DNA from: CAZQQN01 sp964549595
Lineage (GTDB): Bacteria; Bacteroidota; Bacteroidia; CAILMK01; CAYYUA01
DNA: 6,561 nt
Reading direction: 5' to 3'
Assembly (NCBI GenBank): GCA_964549595.1
Contig: CAZJWK010000131.1
Span: forward strand, 1-6,561
Shown here: positions 1-5,372 of the stretch, piece by piece
Position numbering within the stretch: the first letter of the stretch is position 1
Layout: every line of letters begins with the position of its first letter
The notes under the pieces: model-generated
The model's input: the letters and a program-made list of their open reading frames with translations, nothing else
Told to the model about the DNA's origin: nothing
Database searches by the model: none
Position numbers and translations under genes: made by a program

Positions 1-328
1 AAGCGATTTTTTAATAGTCTGAAAATCAATTTTTTAAATTGTTTTTGCTAAAATTCTATATGGGAAATGGGGTAAAACCATTTTCAGGGGTATTTGTCTT
101 TGGGGTGGATTAAACTGAAATACTTTGAAGCTTTTAAGTGTAAAATATGCTGAGTCCTTTTTCTTTTTTAAAATCCCCAATGTTATATGGAAGCTGAAAA
201 ACAAGGCTTTTGATTTAGTCCCTTCGCCTTTTAACGGCCCGGAGCAAGCTTTTCCATTTAGAATTTTATTTTTCTGGCTTACTTTTTACCAGGTGTTTTG
301 AAAAGCTATTAAGGATAAAAAAACCATC

Positions 329-400
329 ATGAATAACCCTTTACTACCTTTCAATCCTGAAACGGCTAAGGCGAGTAGAAAACCAATTAGGCCATTTTAA
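329..400 (+). CDS. Possible 23-residue peptide, doubtful
   Basis: An ATG at 329 opens a 23-codon frame ending in TAA at 398-400, translating as MNNPLLPFNPETAKASRKPI followed by RPF. A purine-rich AAGGAT lies at 311-316, which is rather far from the ATG for a ribosome binding site. The peptide is proline-rich and basic towards its C-terminus and has no signal peptide or membrane segment. I do not recognise it. It could be a chance frame, a leader peptide or the relic of a longer gene. It is listed only because it is the only start-to-stop frame with any upstream purine tract in a 578-base gap. Confidence 0.12.
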   Translation: MNNPLLPFNPETAKASRKPIRPF

Positions 401-530
401 AATCCAAATTAATTGCTTAGTTTCTTTTGCGTAGGGAAGAGGAAGATGACCAGGTAAAGTTGTAGCCAATATTGTTTCCCCATTTCTCTCTTTTTGGGCT
501 TAAAGGTTATTCCCATTCTGCCTTTTTGAT

Positions 531-538
531 TAAATTTG
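531..538 (+). promoter_or_regulatory. Candidate Bacteroidota-type -7 promoter element for the sigma/anti-sigma operon
   Basis: The bases TAAATTTG match the Bacteroidota housekeeping -7 consensus TAnnTTTG exactly. Transcription would start near 543-546, leaving a 5' leader of about 35 bases before the TTG start at 579. The expected -33 TTTG is not present 19-21 bases upstream; only TATT or TTAT is found around 507-511. The promoter is therefore half-supported and could depend on an activator, or on an ECF sigma factor with different spacing. Confidence 0.4.
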
Positions 539-549
539 CTTTTCAAAGC
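538..549. promoter_or_regulatory. Small inverted repeat at the predicted transcription start
   Basis: GCTTT (538-542) and AAAGC (545-549) form a perfect 5-bp inverted repeat around a 2-base centre. It directly abuts the candidate -7 element and covers the predicted start of transcription, which is a suitable place for an operator. Arms this short are common by chance in AT-rich DNA. Confidence 0.15.
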
Positions 550-567
550 GATTTGCTCAAAAACATC

Positions 568-573
568 AGGGGA
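568..573 (+). promoter_or_regulatory. Shine-Dalgarno-like purine tract supporting the TTG start
   Basis: AGGGGA lies 5 bases before the TTG at 579. Such tracts are often weak or absent in Bacteroidota, so its presence helps to decide the start. It is the only plausible initiation site between the upstream in-frame stop (531-533) and the conserved N-terminal helix of the sigma factor. Confidence 0.4.
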
Positions 574-578
574 CGGAA

Positions 579-1139
579 TTGGAAAACTCAATCCTTGTAG
601 AAAGGCTCAAAAAAGGGGATGAAGACCTTTTCAAAGAGCTTTACGATTATTACCTCGATGATTTCCTGAGATGGGCCTCCCAAATTTACGCGCTTGACCG
701 GGATGAAATCCTTGATAGCTACCAAGAAGCTATCTCGGTCTTATACATGAATGCTTATTCCGGGAAATTACAGAACCTGAATGTTTCATTGAAAACCTAC
801 CTTTATGCCATTGGTAAAAACCATATTCACAATAAGATCAAAAAGAACAAGAATTTGGCCCTCCATGAACAAATCCAGGACGATTGGCAGGAAGGACAGG
901 ATTTTATTTCGGAGGAAATAGAGCTTGATGAAAATGTGTATCGATTGAGAAAAGTATTGGAAAATATAGGGGAACCCTGTAAAACCATTATTGAGTTAAC
1001 TTTCCTGCAGAATCTAACCAATAAATCCATTGCTAATTACTTGAATTACAAGAGTCCTGACGTACTAAAGACCAAAAAATCACGTTGCTTAAAAATTGTA
1101 AAGCAAAAGATGGGAATAAAGAACAATGGAAAATCATAG
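579..1139 (+). CDS. ECF-type RNA polymerase sigma factor (sigma-70 family)
   Basis: This is a 186-residue cytoplasmic sigma factor that would direct RNA polymerase to a dedicated promoter set. Region 2 spans about residues 14-90: the helix with LFKELYDYYLDDFLRWA, the DSYQEAISVLYMNAY segment expected to contact core polymerase and the -10 element, then LKTYLYAIGKNHIHNKIKK. An acidic linker (about 98-117) precedes region 4 (about 121-178), whose helix-turn-helix is near residues 144-170 (NLTNKSIANYLNYKSPDVLK, then KTKKSRCLKIV). The KxxKxxCLK pattern after the recognition helix is typical of Bacteroidota ECF factors. Length and the two-domain layout fit the family. The start is TTG at 579: the frame has an in-frame stop at 531-533 and no ATG or GTG between, and a purine tract AGGGGA (568-573) sits 5 bases upstream. 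The 3' end overlaps the next gene by 14 bases, which indicates co-translation with its probable anti-sigma factor. The target regulon cannot be read from this window. Confidence 0.9.
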   Translation: MENSILVERLKKGDEDLFKELYDYYLDDFLRWASQIYALDRDEILDSYQEAISVLYMNAYSGKLQNLNVSLKTYLYAIGKNHIHNKIKKNKNLALHEQIQDDWQEGQDFISEEIELDENVYRLRKVLENIGEPCKTIIELTFLQNLTNKSIANYLNYKSPDVLKTKKSRCLKIVKQKMGIKNNGKS

Positions 1140-1875
1140 CAGAGATACCGAACTCCTCCGATATATTAGAGGAGAGATGGAGCCAGGAGAGCAAGAAGAT
1201 TTTGAACATGCTATGGACAATGAACCTGGGCTAAAATCAGAATGGCATTTTCAGAGTACGCTTTTTCAGGGCATTCAGTCAGAATTTGTACAAAGGAAAA
1301 AGCAACTTCTTAAAGATTATGAAGCCCGAAAAGCAAAACGGGCAAAAAGAAGGCGCCTTTTTAAAACAATGGGTGCTGTAGCTGCCATTTTGGTAGGCCT
1401 TGTTTTTTTGATCCAATTCTTAATAACCGATGACAAAAGTCCTCAGCAGTTGGCCTCTAATGCCTTTCAGCCATTCCCCAATCATTTGACTACCAAAACC
1501 AGGGGTAATACAGTATCCTATGGACCATTGTTAAACAAAGCCATGATGCTTTATGAAAAAGGAAATTACCAAAAGTCGCTTCAACCTTTCAAAGAAGCTG
1601 TAAAAGAGAAAGAACACCCACCCTTATCCCGGTTTTATTTAGCCAATGCCTACCTGGCGGTTGATAGCCAGGAAAAAGCCCTTGCTCATTTCAAAGCCAT
1701 TCAAAATAACCTTAAAACCCAATACAAACCGCATAACCGTTGGTACCTTTCGCTGAGCTATCTTGCTAACGGAGAACCGAAAAAGGCCTTGCCTCTGCTC
1801 AAAACATTGGCTAACAACAATAGCCATTACCGGGATCGCGCCCATAATTTAATCCAAAAAATTAAGGATAATTAG
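1126..1875 (+). CDS. Membrane anti-sigma-like protein with periplasmic TPR domain
   Basis: This is a 249-residue single-pass membrane protein. Residues 1-60 form an acidic helical head (ELLRYIRGEMEPGEQEDFEH) resembling the N-terminal segment of Bacteroidota anti-sigma factors. It lacks the His/Cys residues of a zinc-binding anti-sigma domain. A strongly basic stretch (about 64-80, with KAKRAKRRR) is followed by a transmembrane helix at about 82-100. The positive-inside rule puts the head in the cytoplasm and the C-terminus in the periplasm. After the helix comes a FQPFPNHLTTKTRG segment (114-127), similar to a motif I associate with Bacteroidota membrane TPR proteins. Three TPR-like helix pairs follow at about 135-161, 167-193 and 204-232, for example MLYEKGNYQKSLQPFKEAVK. 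The ATG at 1126 lies inside the sigma-factor gene, overlapping it by 14 bases, so translation is probably coupled and the two proteins made in balance. The likely job is to hold the sigma factor at the membrane and release it on a periplasmic signal. That role is inferred from context and head similarity, not from a catalytic motif. Confidence 0.75.
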   Translation: MENHSRDTELLRYIRGEMEPGEQEDFEHAMDNEPGLKSEWHFQSTLFQGIQSEFVQRKKQLLKDYEARKAKRAKRRRLFKTMGAVAAILVGLVFLIQFLITDDKSPQQLASNAFQPFPNHLTTKTRGNTVSYGPLLNKAMMLYEKGNYQKSLQPFKEAVKEKEHPPLSRFYLANAYLAVDSQEKALAHFKAIQNNLKTQYKPHNRWYLSLSYLANGEPKKALPLLKTLANNNSHYRDRAHNLIQKIKDN

Positions 1876-1888
1876 GTTATCACCCATT
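1876..1888. other. Tail-to-tail junction of convergent genes
   Basis: Only 13 bases separate the TAG of the plus-strand anti-sigma gene from the TGA of the minus-strand CHAT gene. No GC-rich hairpin followed by a T run is visible on either strand around it. Transcription from each side therefore probably continues into the other gene and makes overlapping antisense 3' ends. Confidence 0.6.
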
Positions 1889-4800
1889 TCACATGTTCTG
1901 CCTTTTTCGCCTTTTTATCCAAATCACGGAAGGAATCAACAATACCAAAAAGCCAAGGGGTAAAATTAACCACATGTAATAGGAGGTGTTTTGGTTTGGT
2001 TTTGGAACAGGCACATCGCTTCCCATCAAGACATACCCAGCCCAATAAAACGGATTGGCCCCGATGTTACTGTGGGATTCAATGTAGGAAAGTTTGGCCT
2101 CTCGCAAAGCTTTTTGCTTGGCCATCCCTTCTTTTAGATTTTGATAAAAGCCCTGAACAAGCTTCGCACTGGATTGGTCCTCGACCGGCCACAAAGTCAT
2201 CAGGATGTTCTTGCATCCGGCTAACCTGAATCCCCTTGCTAAACTCATTACCCCGGCCCCGGTCTTTACGTCCCGGTATCCTGTACGGCAAGCACTTAGA
2301 ACAGCCAGGTCAGCATTCAGGTTAAGGTCGTATATTTCATAATTGTGTAATTCCCCGTCTTCTTTGGAAGCAGAATCTGAGGCAAACATCAGTTTACTGT
2401 AGGCCGGATTATTGGGGTTAATAACACCGTGCGAAGCAAGGTGAATTATGCGGCTTCCGGGAGCTTCCTTTTTAAAACGCGCTTCAGTGGCTTTGTTATT
2501 GAAATAGGTCTGAGCATTCCAAAATTTGGCACTTAACTGTAATTCAGTTTTTGCCCCTGGAATCGCCCCCAAAGAATAACGCTGGGAATTTTTTATACCC
2601 CTTAAATCAGCCACTTGGGTATTACCCGAACTGAAATCCGGAGCAAAACCCGTAAAAGCAATCCGATTTTCACCGGAAGTTACATCCTTTTCTTTTTCAG
2701 CTATTTGAGAAAGCCAAAGGGTCGATGAAGGCGAATAACTCAAAACATAATCTTTAATTAAATAAGGATTATCACCTTGAGCAGTTTTTTCGGGCTTTTT
2801 TTGTAACATTAGCTCAAAAGGTAGGTAACTCATTACTCCATCCGGCACAATAATCAGCTTATCAGTTGTTAAAAAGGGCTCTAAAGGTTTAAAGAAAATC
2901 CTGTAAAATTTGTTTGCCAATGTTTTATCAAAATCCTTCTCTTTAATCAGCGCTTTTCTGAAAGCAATCACCTTTTCTTTTAAAGGAAACCCTTCATTGG
3001 ACAGTGTCACAATTTTAGCCTTATTGGGGGTTATCACCATAGAATACAGGGAATCGTTGTGACTCAAATATTCGATCAAATTGGCATTTTTATCACCTAA
3101 CCGTTTGTGCAATTGAATAAGATTAGCGACCTCCTGGCTAAATTTTTTCTTGTAATAATCCGGATGGGTTTGCTTTATGGTGTTAAATATTTCCTTTTTT
3201 CGTTTTAAAAGCTGCACCCTCTTTCCTTGAATGGCTGATTCTACGTGATGATCATTGACCTTTTTGGCCGAATCATTCAGGGTTTTAACCTTCTTATTAA
3301 CCCCCCTGTAAGCCTTTATTAGGCTATCAGGTAAAATATTCTCATCCTTGAAGTTAGTTTTGCTCTGTTGGCCTTCCAAAATAAAACCCTTCTTTTTATC
3401 CAGGTATTGATAAGCCTTTCTGATCACTTTTTCGCGGTTTATGTTTTCATCCTCACCATTTCTGAGCAATGTGTTACTCACATCCACAGCATTGGCGTAA
3501 AGTTTATTGGCGTATTTTAGGATGGAAAGGTTGTTTCTGCCTATGATATTGTTTCGTCTTATTTTTTGTAAATATTTATCGGAGTAATGAAAGGCTTTTA
3601 AGGATCTTTTTAAATCTTTCAGGTTCTTGGTGTCCTCATATCGCTTTGCGAAGGCTATTCCTTTTTTGAAAGCATGTATATGTGCATATTCTGCATTCCT
3701 AATGGCCAATGGGGATGGATAGGCCTGGTAAGCATCCTCTTCAAAATCCACTGCATTTATTTTAAGTCCTTCCTGGTAGCGGGAAAGGGCAGAATCATAT
3801 TTACCTTCTTTCAAATAAACATTGGCTAAGCTGGCTTTAACGAAATGGGCTATTTTTAAACTGTTTGGGGGAAATAACTTCAAGTAAAAATGACTGGCCT
3901 TTTTGGTATAGGCCTTAGCAGCTTCATAATCCCCTTGCCTTTGCTTGAGTACACTCAGGTTATTATTTATTCTCGCTTTATTGAAAGGCCCGGAATTGAT
4001 TTTTTTGGTCAATGACAAAGCCTTTTTAAAAGCCTCTTCGGCTTGTTTAGCAGATTCATTAAGCATGTAGGCATTGCCCATTAAATACCACTGATTACCA
4101 ATTTGAGACAGCAAAGCATTGGTATTCTTTGAGAATCTTTTAAGGTACTTAATATTTTTCTTACAAAGCCGAACCGATTTATCATGTTCCTTTAACATTA
4201 TGTGTATAGTGGCTAATTTCTCTTGAGCTTCACTTAACAAAGCTTCTTCTTTGGTATAATGCGCTTCAAGTATAAAAATGGCTTCCTTGAAATGGTTTTT
4301 GGCATTATAAGTTCGGTTTTTCAACCTTTCCAGTTTTCCCAATTTAATATGTAAAGCTGCTTCTCTTCTTGCTTGAAGTTTATCATTCACCTTTAATAGG
4401 TGATAAGCCCTATCAGCAAAGTTCTCAGCCGATTTAAGCTTGGTTAAATCCGTAAATAACTTGGTTAAATCCAGGTAAAACTTAAAACCAGTCAAGTGAT
4501 GGTTGTTGGAAAAGTTTTCCCATTGAGCAATCCCTTTCCTTAGTGTAGCAATAGCCTTTTGCTTTTTTCCCCGGTTTTTCAGTTTGGTAGCTTGTCTGTA
4601 ATAAATAAACGCCCTGGCTTCATTATCCTTTATTTGATCATTCTCAACCAGTTGGAGGGCTTTGTCTTGCCCTCCCTGGTATTTTCCTTCTATTTTTAAA
4701 ATCACATAGGATTTTAAGACCCAAACTTTACCGAGATCCTTTTTTGCTTTTGGCACCTTTTGGGTTAAAAAATCCTCAGCCTTTTTCAGGCGAGTCAAAG

Positions 4801-5233
4801 CGTTTTGGTAAGCTTGCTTGGTAAAGGAGGTTTTTATTGCAAGCCAGGCTTTGTAGTACAGAGCCCTGGCATAAAATAGCGGGTATTCCTTTTTATTGGC
4901 CTTGCTACGCTTGTAAAAGTTTTGCCAGGTAGAGTCAAAGCCGGAAAAATCGTCTTCCAGCTTAATGATAAAATGTAATTGGCGGAAATGGGCCCTTAAA
5001 TAACTTTTCTCATTTTCTTTGGGATCAAACCTTTTTTGGGCTTTTTCGGTAAGCTTTATGGCCTTTTTTATATTGCTGTTCCGATAGGCTTGATTGGCTT
5101 TTTCTAACAATGCATCGCCTTTTAAATCACCACAATTGCCTTTTAAGGCCAAAGCACTTAAAAACAAAAAAAGGAATGGCTTGTAAAAGCTTCTCAAGGA
5201 TGAAGGATCAGGACAAGGCGCTTTTAATAACAT
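1889..5233 (-). CDS. TPR-CHAT caspase-like protease, secreted and membrane-anchored
   Basis: This 1114-residue protein belongs to the CHAT family (caspase HetF-associated with TPRs; clan CD cysteine peptidases). A hydrophobic signal segment lies at about residues 18-30 (KPFLFLFLSALAL), with an AxA-type cleavage possibility at 27-29. TPR-like helix pairs run through about 41-495; the clearest are near 205-238, 374-412, 418-452 and 465-492 (ANVYLKEGKYDSALSRYQEG). A charged helical region (about 500-700) leads to the CHAT domain at about 785-1072. The catalytic pair is visible: H935 in HLASHG and C982 in LSACRTG. Family landmarks around it include VPDGVMSYLPFE (797-808), GAGVMSLARGFRLAGCKNIL, MTLWPVED and NPFYWAGYVLMG. 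A transmembrane helix (about 1085-1106) and a basic tail, KRRKRQNM, end the protein, so the TPR and protease parts should sit in the periplasm. The ATG at 5233 is the only ATG in the N-terminal part. A TTG at 5197 (codon 13) would give a more ordinary signal peptide, but no purine tract precedes it. The substrate is unknown. The gene converges on the ECF/anti-sigma pair, so a link to that signalling is plausible but not shown. Confidence 0.88.
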   Translation of the reverse strand: MLLKAPCPDPSSLRSFYKPFLFLFLSALALKGNCGDLKGDALLEKANQAYRNSNIKKAIKLTEKAQKRFDPKENEKSYLRAHFRQLHFIIKLEDDFSGFDSTWQNFYKRSKANKKEYPLFYARALYYKAWLAIKTSFTKQAYQNALTRLKKAEDFLTQKVPKAKKDLGKVWVLKSYVILKIEGKYQGGQDKALQLVENDQIKDNEARAFIYYRQATKLKNRGKKQKAIATLRKGIAQWENFSNNHHLTGFKFYLDLTKLFTDLTKLKSAENFADRAYHLLKVNDKLQARREAALHIKLGKLERLKNRTYNAKNHFKEAIFILEAHYTKEEALLSEAQEKLATIHIMLKEHDKSVRLCKKNIKYLKRFSKNTNALLSQIGNQWYLMGNAYMLNESAKQAEEAFKKALSLTKKINSGPFNKARINNNLSVLKQRQGDYEAAKAYTKKASHFYLKLFPPNSLKIAHFVKASLANVYLKEGKYDSALSRYQEGLKINAVDFEEDAYQAYPSPLAIRNAEYAHIHAFKKGIAFAKRYEDTKNLKDLKRSLKAFHYSDKYLQKIRRNNIIGRNNLSILKYANKLYANAVDVSNTLLRNGEDENINREKVIRKAYQYLDKKKGFILEGQQSKTNFKDENILPDSLIKAYRGVNKKVKTLNDSAKKVNDHHVESAIQGKRVQLLKRKKEIFNTIKQTHPDYYKKKFSQEVANLIQLHKRLGDKNANLIEYLSHNDSLYSMVITPNKAKIVTLSNEGFPLKEKVIAFRKALIKEKDFDKTLANKFYRIFFKPLEPFLTTDKLIIVPDGVMSYLPFELMLQKKPEKTAQGDNPYLIKDYVLSYSPSSTLWLSQIAEKEKDVTSGENRIAFTGFAPDFSSGNTQVADLRGIKNSQRYSLGAIPGAKTELQLSAKFWNAQTYFNNKATEARFKKEAPGSRIIHLASHGVINPNNPAYSKLMFASDSASKEDGELHNYEIYDLNLNADLAVLSACRTGYRDVKTGAGVMSLARGFRLAGCKNILMTLWPVEDQSSAKLVQGFYQNLKEGMAKQKALREAKLSYIESHSNIGANPFYWAGYVLMGSDVPVPKPNQNTSYYMWLILPLGFLVLLIPSVIWIKRRKRQNM

Positions 5234-5362
5234 AGCATTACGCTTTATTCAAAACCACTTCGTGAAAAAACATTTGGGAACCAAAGCTTGAATTTAACCA
5301 AGTTCTATTGCTTTAACCCTTCAGATGAATTTCCGCCATTGAATCTATGGGCCAATCAATCA
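5234..5362 (-). promoter_or_regulatory. sppA to CHAT-gene spacer, weak promoter candidates only
   Basis: This 129-base spacer separates two genes on the same strand. On the minus strand AAGCTTTG (5282-5289) matches TAnnTTTG at all but the first position, and TGGTTTTG, about 16 bases from the ATG, matches all but the second. Neither has a proper -33 TTTG at 19-21 bases. An imperfect hairpin (5287-5302, arms CTTG and CAAG) overlaps the first candidate. No strong terminator follows sppA, so the CHAT gene may be read through from sppA, have its own weak or ECF-dependent promoter, or both. Confidence 0.25.
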
Positions 5363-5372
5363 TTAATTAATG
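5361..5372. repeat. Perfect 12-bp palindrome over the sppA stop codon
   Basis: CATTAATTAATG reads the same on both strands and covers the TAA stop of sppA. It is AT-rich and lacks a T tail or a loop, so it is not a standard terminator. It may be a protein-binding site or chance. Confidence 0.3.

Larger units (their letters stand above)
1..578. other. Intergenic, AT-rich stretch with no convincing gene
   Basis: No reading frame of useful length or with recognisable protein content is visible on either strand, and stops are dense in all frames. The stretch has many T and A runs, for example 7-12 and 30-35. Its right end holds a candidate sigma-factor promoter (531-538) and a small inverted repeat (538-549). 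A 23-codon ATG frame lies at 329-400 and is listed separately. No clear intrinsic terminator of an upstream gene was found. The region probably separates the ECF operon from whatever gene lies beyond the left edge. Confidence 0.6.

Noticed and set aside
1..40. Repeated ATTTTTTAA at 6-14 and 29-37, and AAGCGATTT at 1-9 and 546-554
   Set aside because: Nine-base matches in AT-rich DNA of this length are expected by chance; no regular spacing or third copy was seen.
409..591. Minus-strand 60-residue frame, MSFPIPSPDVFEQ...
   Set aside because: It needs a TTG start inside the sigma gene, overlaps the predicted promoter and leader, is rich in low-complexity residues and resembles no family I know.
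827..1845. Minus-strand frames opposite the sigma and anti-sigma genes
   Set aside because: They are antisense shadows of well-supported coding regions.
1996..2291. Frames on both strands within the CHAT domain coding region
   Set aside because: They are shadows of the CHAT gene, whose protein is clearly conserved there, and show no domain of their own.
5130..5135. Cysteine at residue 34 of the CHAT protein as a lipoprotein anchor
   Set aside because: The residues before it (KGN) do not fit a lipobox, and the protein has a C-terminal membrane helix that can anchor it.
1889..5233. CRISPR type III-E (Craspase) TPR-CHAT protein
   Set aside because: No CRISPR repeats or Cas genes are in the window, and this protein carries a signal segment and membrane anchor unlike the cytosolic Craspase subunit.
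1889..5233. Gasdermin-linked CHAT defence operon
   Set aside because: No small gasdermin-like gene is found on either side; both flanks are accounted for by the sigma/anti-sigma pair and sppA.
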